A stretch of DNA of 64,000 nt from Lachancea dasiensis (taxonomy: Eukaryota > Ascomycota > Saccharomycetes > Saccharomycetales > Saccharomycetaceae): positions 993,802 through 1,057,801 of the forward strand of contig LT598455.1 in NCBI GenBank assembly GCA_900074725.1, in the 5' to 3' direction. This document shows positions 20,102-28,687 of the stretch, in pieces (positions within the stretch are counted from its first letter, which is position 1; each line of letters starts with the position of its first letter). The notes beneath the pieces were generated by a model. It saw only the letters and a list, made by a program, of their open reading frames with translations, did not search any database and was not told where the DNA came from. Position numbers and translations under genes: made by a program.

Positions 20102-22525
20102 TTATACTACTCCGACTATGGTATCAAAATCCTCACTCGTGAAGTTCAGAATACTGAAAATGTCATCGATAGAATTAGGATATAAGCGAACCAACGTCTC
20201 TCTGAATACCTTGTAAAATTTTGACAAGTTTTTGAAACAGCTATTGGCAATCTCGTCAGCAATCGTGGGCGAAACCACATTCAATACCAAGGCATCCTGT
20301 ACGTCGCTGTTCAAATTTGGCAAGTTCCCGTTCAACTTATCATACACATTGGCCCTGATGGTCTCAATCTTCATAATGGGATTTTCTGAAACCGGCAAGT
20401 ACATGTCATAATCCAGCTCATCTTCAACAGAATCGATGGGGAAGATCATGTTGAGCAAATTACTGTAAATATCCATCCCTAGCCTTTCAAGCAAAACACC
20501 TGATTCTAATGTCACGAGTGTCTTTATGGCATTTTGTAACTCTTTGCGACAGCCGCTTTCATGGCCATCCAATATTAATCCAAATGGCAACAGCCGTGTC
20601 AAAATAAGGTCAAGACTGTTTATTTCAAAAATTAACAGTTTGACCTTCTCTTCTTTATCCTTTTTTGCAAGGGGGAAGTGAGTTTGGTAGTATTGTGGAA
20701 GTCTCTCAATAATCAACGTGTCAAGAGTTTTCTGTAAAAAGTCAGATTCAATCAAGTAATTTGAAGTTTCTGCATTGCCGCTCTTTTCGATTTTAGACAA
20801 AATCTTGCAAAGATTTGTCATGTAATTCAATAACCAATCGGAAGGTAGAAGTTCTAAGCCTATCTTTTCCTCCGGGACATGTTCATTCATCAGGGTTAAG
20901 AGGCCAGACATAACCTTATCACCTGAGTTATTTTTCAGAGTGTTGAGTTGACGAATGAATGACCCTTCTGGGTCGATGCCATATTTAATAAACATCATTT
21001 GATATAGCTTCAGTAGTTCGCAGATATCAAAGTTTATCGATGGGTCATCTTCGAATCTTATGATTTGCTCTAACCTAATTCTAATTGAGTTTTCTGCCGG
21101 CTTGAACGTTTCGTTCAAGAGGTTGGTACCTAAACCATTGAGGTAATCACCATTTTCTTGTAATACTGATTTTGGAGTACCCTCGATTTTCAAGTCTTGA
21201 AATTTGAACATCGAGTTCATAAAATCTGCTTCATCGACAATAAGGGAGTGCACATGAGCAAGCACATCACCTAGGTATCGTACAGGATCATGGGCTGACA
21301 TCACAATCGGCCTCGAATTTTTTGAAGGGTCGACATCAAATTGAGACAAGAAATCATCTAAAACCCTTTGTGACCTTAGCCTCACAATTTTTTTCAAAAC
21401 TTCATTGAAAAGTGGAAGGTCATTAGACATGTATATCATACTTTTTTGAAAGTTTATCAAAGATCTGTCATCCGAAGCAAAAGCCCTTTCTCCAAATGTC
21501 TTCGACGCAGATTGTAAGTCGTAAAAAAAGTTGATCAAGTAATTGTAGATGCGCTTAGAAGCCCCAGATAGTTTCATGTTTGTTTGCTGAAGCAATGACT
21601 GCCCCGCTTTTGGATTCTCAAGTGCTAATAAGTGGGAGGATGTCTCTTTTATCCGCATGAGTTTGTTGACGACCTCGAAAAAGTCAGTGTCAATAGGAGC
21701 ATTTATGAGAGCTTCCTCCTCTACTTGGGTCAGTGTAAGCTTTTCGCGTATTATAGAAAGTAGCTGTTTCTGTAACTGTAACTCTTTCATCTTTTTTCGT
21801 AGTGCATATATGCCCTCCATGTTTAGAGCGGAATCTTTCTTGTTACAGGAACTCCCGTGCAGAATTTCGTCGCTAATATGTTTTATAGTTGTTATAGGTG
21901 GAGTCAGCCGCTTGATGCGTCCGACAATGGGTTGAATATCTTCGATGAGCGTCAAGTGAGATCGCAGAAGCTCGTTTTCTAATGCACTCCTCAATGACTT
22001 CCGGGCCAAGGAGCCAACAAAATCAGGACGAGTTATGGCTTGACTATGAAAATTCAAGTTTTCTCGATTATCCTCGAGTATCATGAATGACTTTTCCAGT
22101 TGGGCAGCGGAAATCGAGCTCGGGCGGCCATGGGCACCCAGAACACGAGACAGTTTTTTGGAGAGCAAGCTATCGGCGCTATTCGGCGTTGAATCGCTGC
22201 TTTCAAGTAGTTGCTTGAGGTTGCCATCTCTGGGAAGGGCCCCACCAAAAGGAACGGGTAGGTCAGCGCCTGTCAACAGAGAGGTAGCTGCTGAGCCTAA
22301 TTGATCCAGGGACATCGACGCATATCTCTGCATTTTCTCCTGTAAAGTACCATTATTGTCATTGATGAATTCCGTAGGCTTTGAGCTCGGCAGTGTAAAC
22401 GGTTTGTCTAGCTCAACAAACGATCTTTGAGATTGGAACTTTAATCTCGACGCCGGCTCTGGAAGCTGATTGTCATTTTCAGAACTGTCACCTAGAGCGT
22501 ATGTTTGATAGTCAAGGAAATCCAT
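20102..22525 (-). CDS. COG6: Conserved oligomeric Golgi complex subunit 6
   Basis: Cog6 is a lobe-B subunit of the COG tether, which directs retrograde vesicles to the cis-Golgi. The 807-aa protein (S. cerevisiae 839) has a poorly conserved N-terminus of about 110 residues, then a long alpha-helical body typical of CATCHR tethers. Recognisable stretches include KKMKELQLQKQLLSIIREKLTLTQVEEEALINA and the mid-protein LAHVHSLIVDEADFMNSMF region. It occupies the YNL041C slot and is convergent with DPH1. No enzyme motif is expected. Confidence 0.93.
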   Translation of the reverse strand: MDFLDYQTYALGDSSENDNQLPEPASRLKFQSQRSFVELDKPFTLPSSKPTEFINDNNGTLQEKMQRYASMSLDQLGSAATSLLTGADLPVPFGGALPRDGNLKQLLESSDSTPNSADSLLSKKLSRVLGAHGRPSSISAAQLEKSFMILEDNRENLNFHSQAITRPDFVGSLARKSLRSALENELLRSHLTLIEDIQPIVGRIKRLTPPITTIKHISDEILHGSSCNKKDSALNMEGIYALRKKMKELQLQKQLLSIIREKLTLTQVEEEALINAPIDTDFFEVVNKLMRIKETSSHLLALENPKAGQSLLQQTNMKLSGASKRIYNYLINFFYDLQSASKTFGERAFASDDRSLINFQKSMIYMSNDLPLFNEVLKKIVRLRSQRVLDDFLSQFDVDPSKNSRPIVMSAHDPVRYLGDVLAHVHSLIVDEADFMNSMFKFQDLKIEGTPKSVLQENGDYLNGLGTNLLNETFKPAENSIRIRLEQIIRFEDDPSINFDICELLKLYQMMFIKYGIDPEGSFIRQLNTLKNNSGDKVMSGLLTLMNEHVPEEKIGLELLPSDWLLNYMTNLCKILSKIEKSGNAETSNYLIESDFLQKTLDTLIIERLPQYYQTHFPLAKKDKEEKVKLLIFEINSLDLILTRLLPFGLILDGHESGCRKELQNAIKTLVTLESGVLLERLGMDIYSNLLNMIFPIDSVEDELDYDMYLPVSENPIMKIETIRANVYDKLNGNLPNLNSDVQDALVLNVVSPTIADEIANSCFKNLSKFYKVFRETLVRLYPNSIDDIFSILNFTSEDFDTIVGVV

Positions 22526-23875
22526 TCTGTGGTCTCGAATGGGATCCCAGAGCGGTCCTTTATTGTATAGATCTGCTGGGTATACATATTATGCCGATAG
22601 TTATGGCCCGGTCTCTAGTTTAGTCACCATAGACGAGCCACATTTCTAACTTCACAAATCAAATATTTTGACACGAGCGCCAGCAAACCTGCTCAAAAAC
22701 AATGGCGCTTCGGCATGCAACTTTTAGATCAAGCGTCATCCGTTGGTAACTCGCCGAAAAGGCCCATCTTATCCATGGACACCACGGTAAAAAAATATTG
22801 AGGCGAATCTGATTCATCAGTAGAAAGCTTACTAAATTTGTCTTGTAAGTCGGACATAGTCATTGTAAGATGAGTAACTTGGATCTAGGGAATTCTACTT
22901 ATCTCTCCGTGATTATTTTAGGCATTAGAGCTGGTTCAGTTACCTGAACAAAATCCTGGTATTTATACAATTCTCACTCGGTGACTCTGGTCAACATATT
23001 TATTAATCACCAATTCTAGATCATTCTATTGCCCAAGGATTACGGCTTCAATGCCGTACACTACCGATAACTTATCAGTGGCCAATCCCATTGGACAACA
23101 GTTGTTCTCTTCGGTTTGTCTTAGCTTGTAACTCTATTTGTATGGCCTCGGTTGTGTGCTATCATTCTGTACCACTGTGTCACATATTTACTGACGCTGA
23201 TTATGCGATTGGACGCACATCACCATCAGTTTATTCACATCATTTCCAACAAAAAATATTGAATGCCTAAGTTTCGAGTTCCTGCTCCGTAGTTGTTTCG
23301 GGGATAATGCCAGTCAATCCAATTGATCAAATAGACCGTATTTACCCCGCTAATACAATTTTTCCACCTGAGCTTCCGTTAGTCCATCACGCATTGGATG
23401 ATTCACCATATCTTGCTGGAGGTATCGTTTGACTTCTCATGCCACTTTATATGCATATTATGCTCATTAATCATTTACAGACACTTGTGCTATCACTCTG
23501 TACAGCCCTGTCACACGTCGACAATTTGTCGTGATCCGATCGGGCTTCATATATATAAATGTAATAAATAGCTCAAAACACGCTTAGATGTCTCTGCCTA
23601 TTACTAGCTATAATCGAATGAGTGCTTTCGTTAGTCCTACTGATACTTGAGATCCGTCCTGTGGCTAATCCTCAATTCTCTTTGAAAGACCATCTGGATG
23701 CGATTCTTGACATTTTCCTGCCAGCTTCAGGTTTCGTATATCTATGTGACGCAATTATGCCATTGAGCGCTATTGGATAGCATGAGACATGCGTGCACTT
23801 CACCGTTACTATATACATTCATATGAACAACGTTGAAAAAACCAAGAATTTTTAAACCAGTATAAAAGTAGTCCA
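22526..23875. other. Long intergenic region between COG6 and XBP1 with degenerate short repeats
   Basis: This 1.35-kb gap has no plausible ORF. Two imperfect copies of a 21-bp unit, TGACGC..ATTATGC.ATTG, lie at 23192-23212 and 23747-23767. Two copies of a TCAYTCTGTAC word lie at 23162-23172 and 23493-23503, each followed by TGTCACA. No tRNA could be folded. In S. cerevisiae tRNA genes lie in this general interval, but none is evident here. Confidence 0.5.
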
Positions 23876-25795
23876 TTAAACGTCGATTGAGCAATAGTTC
23901 TCCTTACCAGAGGACTTCGACTGCTGTGGATGTTGCTGCTCGACGGTGCTTGCCGAGTTTTGAGGGCGATACATGACCTGCATGCCACCGGGATACGTAT
24001 ACTTGTGCCCATGAGAGTTGTAGAAATGTGCGATGTTATTTAATGCCATCGGGTTAATTGGATGGTGGGCCGGCTGATCGCCAGCAGTTGGGGGGTTCGA
24101 GTAGGGACTCATGGCGACAGAAGAAAATGCACCAGACACAGGAGGGGTTGTCACGAAATTCATGTCTCCGTTGTGGACAGGGCTCGCGCCATATGCTTTG
24201 GGTGCCTCGGCTATAGTACTATAGCCGGGAGAGATTGGAGGGCTTGAGTAACTAGTGTCTCCGCTTAAAGGGGAAGAGAAATATTCGGCGTTAGAGTTAA
24301 AGTTAGTGGTGGTGGGTTTGGAAGAAGGCGAATAGTTGCGCTCCAAAGAGTCCAGTAAGGGTCTTATCGGGGGCAGGTTTTGGGATTGGTAAGAGGAATG
24401 CGTGGAATAGTTTGGAGAGGAGAGTTCTGGTGCCCAAGAGGCAGCGCGGTCTCTGAAAAATGGCGCAACGGCCATCTGAGACTGTGCTGGCAGATCCGGA
24501 GGGGAAATGTTGTCTCGTGATAGCCGCAGCAGGTTTTGGGATGCATCAAGCAGCTCTACGTCAACTTTGGGACGCTTGACAGGTCGCGAAACAGACAAAT
24601 CCAATTTAGGAGGGCGGCTGCGGTGGTGTACAGAAGGAAGGGAGTATATGGGGTGCTGGGCGGCAGTGGCTCTTTCGGAAACAGTCTTGGGTGGATAGAG
24701 TCCGATATAATGCTCGTACCAGGCCACGCAATCGTCTGGGAAGCTGGGTCCGAAAATGGGTACCAAAAGGTAGCGGATGGGGTAGCAGAAACGTACACAC
24801 AGGGCTCTTGCGAGTTCAAACGGAAGCCAGGTGCCTTGGATTTTGATGTACCCACCACGGATGCGTTTCATGAGGTCTTGGAACTCGACGTCGCGGTCCA
24901 GGTGGTAGGTCTCGCGGTACACCCGGCACAGCGACTGTTTCAGCTGCGGGTCCAGATTGTGCCAGTGGATGTCGGCGTAGTGGAGCGAGGAAGAAGGCGC
25001 GCCGGAGGCGGTGGACGTGGCCGCAGCGTGGTGGGTGCGGGATTGCGAAGACGAGGCGGCTGACGTGGAGACGTTAGGGACGCTGGCGTGTCTATGGACG
25101 CCGCGCTTGGCCGAGGACTTGCGGCGAGAAAAATGCAAGGGGGACTCCACGGGCTGAGCGCACTCGTAGAAGCACTTTGACAGAACGTAGTCCAGCTCCA
25201 GCTGGCAGTGCGCCTTGCGATCGACAGAGCCGGCGGTCGTGTCAGGCCGGTCCAGCGACACCAGCGCTTGCATCACATCCTGGTACAGCCGCCAGATGCC
25301 CGTGAAGAAGACGTAGCCGGTCTGGTGGTCCCACAACACGCAGTTGTTGGGGTTGATGGCCCGCGACACGCGCTGGTCCGAGTACTGGATCTTGCGAAGC
25401 CGGAACTGCTGGTTTTTGGTCAGCGAGTTGAGCTCGTGGGTGTGTGGAGCGAGAAACACCTGAGCTGGCGCGCGCGGCTGCTGCTGCTGCTGGGGCTGCT
25501 GTTGGGCGTGGCCATTCGCAGAGCCCATGTCCAGCACGTCGGGAAACTGGTACTCCGAGCACTCGAGCCCCACGCGCTTCGCTGCCGCCCCGCCGCCCGC
25601 CAGCACGTCGTGGAAGCCCTGCACCGCGCACGTGCGGTAGCGCGTGCGCGTTACCCGCAGCAGCGACGGTTGCCCCTGCCAACCGTGTGTGTCACTTCGG
25701 ACGTCGCCGGCCGCCAGCCACGTGCGCTGGTAGTCGTCTATGGGATTTTCCGACAGCTTTATGCTGGTCGGCGGGAGCGGGTATTCAGGATACAT
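23876..25795 (-). CDS. XBP1: Stress- and quiescence-induced transcriptional repressor Xbp1
   Basis: Xbp1 is a repressor related to the Swi4/Mbp1 DNA-binding fold that acts under stress, starvation and quiescence at CTCGAG-like sites. The N-terminus (KLSENPIDDYQR, about residues 13-24) matches S. cerevisiae. The DNA-binding domain is in two conserved halves, about residues 125-180 (NPNNCVLWDHQTGYVFFTGI) and 305-362 (KRIRGGYIKIQGTWLPFELA). A Ser/His/Ala-rich linker separates them. The C-terminal 270 residues are Ser/Pro/Tyr-rich, with a conserved NIAHFYNSHGHKYTYPGG block. Length is 639 aa (S. cerevisiae 647). The first 260 codons are very GC-rich and include a short Gln tract. A 12-base C run stands just before the ATG. 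Confidence 0.95.
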   Translation of the reverse strand: MYPEYPLPPTSIKLSENPIDDYQRTWLAAGDVRSDTHGWQGQPSLLRVTRTRYRTCAVQGFHDVLAGGGAAAKRVGLECSEYQFPDVLDMGSANGHAQQQPQQQQQPRAPAQVFLAPHTHELNSLTKNQQFRLRKIQYSDQRVSRAINPNNCVLWDHQTGYVFFTGIWRLYQDVMQALVSLDRPDTTAGSVDRKAHCQLELDYVLSKCFYECAQPVESPLHFSRRKSSAKRGVHRHASVPNVSTSAASSSQSRTHHAAATSTASGAPSSSLHYADIHWHNLDPQLKQSLCRVYRETYHLDRDVEFQDLMKRIRGGYIKIQGTWLPFELARALCVRFCYPIRYLLVPIFGPSFPDDCVAWYEHYIGLYPPKTVSERATAAQHPIYSLPSVHHRSRPPKLDLSVSRPVKRPKVDVELLDASQNLLRLSRDNISPPDLPAQSQMAVAPFFRDRAASWAPELSSPNYSTHSSYQSQNLPPIRPLLDSLERNYSPSSKPTTTNFNSNAEYFSSPLSGDTSYSSPPISPGYSTIAEAPKAYGASPVHNGDMNFVTTPPVSGAFSSVAMSPYSNPPTAGDQPAHHPINPMALNNIAHFYNSHGHKYTYPGGMQVMYRPQNSASTVEQQHPQQSKSSGKENYCSIDV

Positions 25796-25799
25796 TGTT

Positions 25800-25811
25800 G
25801 GGGGGGGGGGG
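25800..25811 (-). repeat. XBP1: 12-nt poly(C) tract immediately upstream of the XBP1 start
   Basis: On the plus strand this is twelve G in a row; on the XBP1 sense strand it is C12. It ends four bases before the A of the XBP1 ATG, so it should lie in the 5' leader. Such a tract is slippage-prone and unusual next to a yeast start codon. Confidence 0.9.
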
Positions 25812-26008
25812 AATCGCGGAGATAGTTAAAAAAACCGCAAGCTAGAGCGAACTGGCCGTCTGTGAGCGTTAGCGACGTCGGGACCGGGGTAGTGGTGTGT
25901 CGACTCTTGAAACTGTGTGAGCTCGGTCTTTCAGGGCGTTGTTATTACGTGCAGAAGCGCTGGGCCGTTCCCCGAGTGTCGTTCTCTCCCAAGGCCAACC
26001 CTTGCTTG

Positions 26009-26016
26009 CTTATATA
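26009..26016 (-). promoter_or_regulatory. XBP1: Probable XBP1 TATA element
   Basis: TATATAAG on the minus strand lies 214-221 bp upstream of the XBP1 ATG. Further upstream, STRE-like cores CCCCT (26131-26135) and AGGGG (26572-26576) fit the known Msn2/Msn4 stress induction of XBP1 in S. cerevisiae. The link here is inference. Confidence 0.5.
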
Positions 26017-26416
26017 GCCCTTGGGCTGGAGAAGTGCAAAGGGCGGAAAAAATTAAAAACAGACGAGCTCCTTCCAGAGAGGCCGGGGCACTCTCTGGAA
26101 CAATGCGGTCAGCGCCCGGAGCGCTGTCGGCCCCTCCCAGTTGCTATCGGATACTGGCCGGGGCCCATGCATGTATATGTGCGGGGCATGCATTGATCTA
26201 CCGCTGTGTATGCCTGGTACTGCGGAGCTATCTGATTACAAAGCAGCCCGCCAGCGCTTACCAATCAGCTCTCCTGAGGTCTGTGCGTCGCTATGCATGG
26301 GCCCCACGGAGGTCCAGGCCATTTGTGTGCCATCCCATACGGGCTCTCGAAAGGCCGTAAGGCGGTTGTGCGGCACGCGTACTTCGGGGGAGGCACTCAC
26401 ACGCTTCGCCAGCGCG

Positions 26417-26520
26417 GGGCGGGAGCGTGTGGTGTGAGGGTGGTTGGGTGAGTGGGTGGAGGAGCCACGGCAGGTCACATGCCACAGTGTGCTGGGTGGC
26501 TGGGTGGCTGGGCGGCTGGG
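26417..26520 (+). repeat. G-rich, telomere-like tract and GGGTGGCT minisatellite
   Basis: At 26417-26463 the plus strand has clustered G runs separated by one to four bases (GGTGTGAGGGTGGTTGGGTG and following), which could form a G-quadruplex. At 26494-26517 an 8-bp unit is repeated as GGGTGGCT, GGGTGGCT, GGGCGGCT. The texture resembles irregular yeast telomeric repeats but is not a perfect array. Confidence 0.75.
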
Positions 26521-27120
26521 AACATCGGCCTCGCGCGACGTCACATGATGTACAAGGTAGGCGATCCACGAAGGGGAGCGTCTCTCGGCTTCAAAATCTG
26601 CCAGCAGCAGCCTCACGACGTCAGGAAGCCTGGCACGTGCAAGGCGAACGGTCAGCTGGCGGGATCCAGGGAAACGCCACCGGGGTTGACAGTTGCCGAC
26701 GCCGACCATTCCCAAAGACGTGACAGTATTCGATCACGTGTGCTGCCATGAGACCCACTTTCAATAATGATGAGGAATTCGGGGCAGTGGCGCTGGGTCT
26801 TGGATTTGAGCATTCGCAGGCAATTTATCCAAGACACATGCCGGTCCTCGCGTCTCGAAAAATAAATTCATACTGCTAAGTAACCTTTTATGTAGCCAGA
26901 GTGGGTTTTCTTCGCGTTCGTAGCTTTCTGCCAAATCCGAAGCCCTAGTGCCGATATAGACCAGCGATTGGGGGGAACCGCTAGAAACTTGAGCCCATTA
27001 CGAGGTATTTCTGATGTGACCCGCGGATTTTGGGAAACCGCACCCCTGGGCTCTTGCGAATGTGTCTTTATCGCACCTCTCGATCCTTGTGGTTTTGCCA
27101 TTCAATTTTTTTTTATGAAT

Positions 27121-27281
27121 GTGGGCCATTTCGGACTTTTAGTTGTACGCTTTTAGTTGTACGGTGCACATCAGCGAAGAACCCGACCACGGGACTCCTG
27201 CTGATTCTTGTGGGCCATTTCGGACTTTTAGTTGTACGGTGCACTGCAGCGAAGAACCCGACCTCAAGACTCCTGCCGAAA
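27121..27281. repeat. 89-bp imperfect tandem duplication
   Basis: A unit beginning GTGGGCCATTTCGGAC occurs at 27121 and again at 27210. Both copies run through TTTTAGTTGTACGGTGCAC, then GCGAAGAACCCGACC and on to ACTCCTGC. The first copy has an extra internal 14-bp duplication of CTTTTAGTTGTACG at 27136-27163. The period of 89 is not a multiple of three and no reading frame is conserved, so this looks like a recent non-coding duplication. Confidence 0.9.
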
Positions 27282-27764
27282 TACGAGAATTCATGTGCGA
27301 TTCCGATTCTCCGCGTTTTGAGCATATGGAAATTTGCTCTCCACAACCTCTTCCCCATAACGCTCGTCGTAGCCCCTCCAACTATCTCAACGAACCACTA
27401 GCCAGATGCTCCCAGAAGCTCCGGATCTCAGCGGTAGAGTTGCTGGCCCGCCGGCCCAACGTACGTCGCCCGCAGGCCCTCGCACCTATACCTCGTGATA
27501 GTCACATGCGTCGTCCATAATGACAAATCATAAGCTCGTTAAGGGCGAGATAAATTCCATTGGTATATCTTAGGTGTTATGCAGGCACATGCAGAAATCT
27601 GCTGTGTGGCTGCAAAATAAAGGCTCTGGACAAGGTTACGGGAGCATATTTCACAGCATGACGATGCTAGTCGCACCAGGAAACGGACGTGTAGCATGCA
27701 TTATGTTACACGAGGATGCATGGTGCTACATTCTGTCAGGCTTTCATATATCTCTAGCACTAAT

Positions 27765-27772
27765 TGACGTCA
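27765..27772. promoter_or_regulatory. NCE103: Perfect CRE (TGACGTCA) in the NCE103 promoter
   Basis: The palindrome TGACGTCA lies 262-269 bp upstream of the NCE103 ATG. In S. cerevisiae and Candida species NCE103 is induced at low CO2 by the bZIP factor Cst6/Rca1 through this motif. Its presence here suggests the circuit is conserved. Confidence 0.7.
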
Positions 27773-27884
27773 ACCCAGTGTAAGAAGTTCAATAGCATGA
27801 GTTCAACGTTAGCTTTTTCAACAATTCGTTACTCACAGTCATCGCTTCCGAATAACGCCAAGTGTGGCACCGCTAAGTGCATTG

Positions 27885-27892
27885 TATATAAA
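27885..27892 (+). promoter_or_regulatory. NCE103: Probable NCE103 TATA box
   Basis: TATATAAA lies 142-149 bp before the NCE103 start codon, a usual spacing for a regulated yeast promoter, and downstream of the CRE. Confidence 0.6.
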
Positions 27893-28033
27893 TGGGTTGG
27901 AACTCGAGATCGACCGTGTTAGCGTCTTGGCTTCTATCGTTTTGCTTACGGACTAATTGAGGGCGAGCAAGGGTTACATATACAAACGACTTCTTTCCAA
28001 TCGTACTCGTGAGACTCACACACACATACAACA

Positions 28034-28687
28034 ATGTCTCCAGCTTCCACTAATATATTCACGTTAACCCACGGGTCCAACTTGCCAGACCTTTTGGAAT
28101 CCAACCAAAAATGGTCGTCCAAGACTACCGAGGAACATCCCGCGCTGTTCCGCGACTACAATGCTAACGGCCAGGCTCCCCACACTCTGTTTATCGGGTG
28201 CTCGGACTCCCGTTACAACGAAAACTGTCTGGGCGTGATCCCAGGCGAAGCCTTCACTTGGAAAACCATCGCCAATGTAGTGCGCCAAGACGACCTCACG
28301 TGCCGCGCCACCTTGGAGTTTGCCATCAACGTTTTGAAAGTCAATAAAGTGGTGGTCTGCGGCCACACTGACTGTGGTGGGATCAACACCTGTTTGCAGC
28401 ACAAAAGAGCGTCTCTGGAAGGCGGAGAGAACAATCACCTGTTCCAGTACTTGCAAGACCTAGACGACTTGTACCACGAGCATAAGGCAGATGTTTTTGC
28501 CGCTACGGACGACGTCAAGACCCAGAGCCGTCTACTGTCGAAGCTAAACGTCGAGAGACAGGTATCAAAGCTGCTGGCCATTGACACCGTGAAGAGTGCT
28601 CTGGCACGCGGTGAGATACAGGTGTACGGCCTTCTGTACGACGTGGCCACCGGTTTCGTGGAGCAAGTCTCCGAGACCACTGCTTGA
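28034..28687 (+). CDS. NCE103: Beta-carbonic anhydrase
   Basis: The enzyme hydrates CO2 to bicarbonate for carboxylation reactions, which yeast needs in ambient air. At 217 aa (S. cerevisiae 221) it has the full beta-class active site: zinc ligands C56, H111 and C114, in IGCSDSRYNE and CGHTDCGG, and the D58-R60 dyad. The N-terminal 25 residues are variable. The start is the only ATG at the beginning of the conserved frame. Its promoter has a TGACGTCA site and TATA box. S. cerevisiae YNL036W is beside IDH1 (YNL037C); here SGA1 and FMC1 intervene, as expected for the unduplicated order. Confidence 0.96.
   Translation: MSPASTNIFTLTHGSNLPDLLESNQKWSSKTTEEHPALFRDYNANGQAPHTLFIGCSDSRYNENCLGVIPGEAFTWKTIANVVRQDDLTCRATLEFAINVLKVNKVVVCGHTDCGGINTCLQHKRASLEGGENNHLFQYLQDLDDLYHEHKADVFAATDDVKTQSRLLSKLNVERQVSKLLAIDTVKSALARGEIQVYGLLYDVATGFVEQVSETTA

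Larger units (their letters stand above)
25796..28033. other. 2.2-kb intergenic region between XBP1 and NCE103
   Basis: This is the longest gene-free interval lying between two recognised genes here. The half nearest XBP1 (to about 26,760) is GC-rich, with the G-rich tract, an ACGCGT at 26375-26380 and an ATCACGTG E-box at about 26,733. The middle holds an 89-bp tandem duplication (27121-27281). The NCE103-proximal end has a CRE-like site and a TATA box. Several open frames of 60-160 codons occur on both strands, but they overlap one another, contain repeats or GC-rich DNA, and have no recognisable domains. Confidence 0.6.

Noticed and set aside
25208-25825. 205-codon plus-strand frame and two further frames (25242-25682 minus, 25444-25845 plus) overlapping XBP1
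   Set aside because: They are antisense or out-of-frame shadows of the GC-rich XBP1 N-terminus, where stop codons are rare; the products are Arg/Ala/Val-rich with no domain.
26417-26463. C-rich complement considered as a telomerase RNA template
   Set aside because: There is no defined repeat-and-a-half template and no syntenic or structural support; a G-rich promoter tract is simpler.
26236-26751. Several overlapping frames of 90-160 codons on both strands upstream of XBP1
   Set aside because: They lie in GC-rich and repetitive DNA, overlap each other on both strands, have no recognisable domain and differ in frame across the minisatellite.
27030-27520. Open frames of 80-125 codons over the 89-bp tandem duplication
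   Set aside because: The duplication period is not a multiple of three and the frames encode different peptides from the same repeat, so selection for protein is unlikely.
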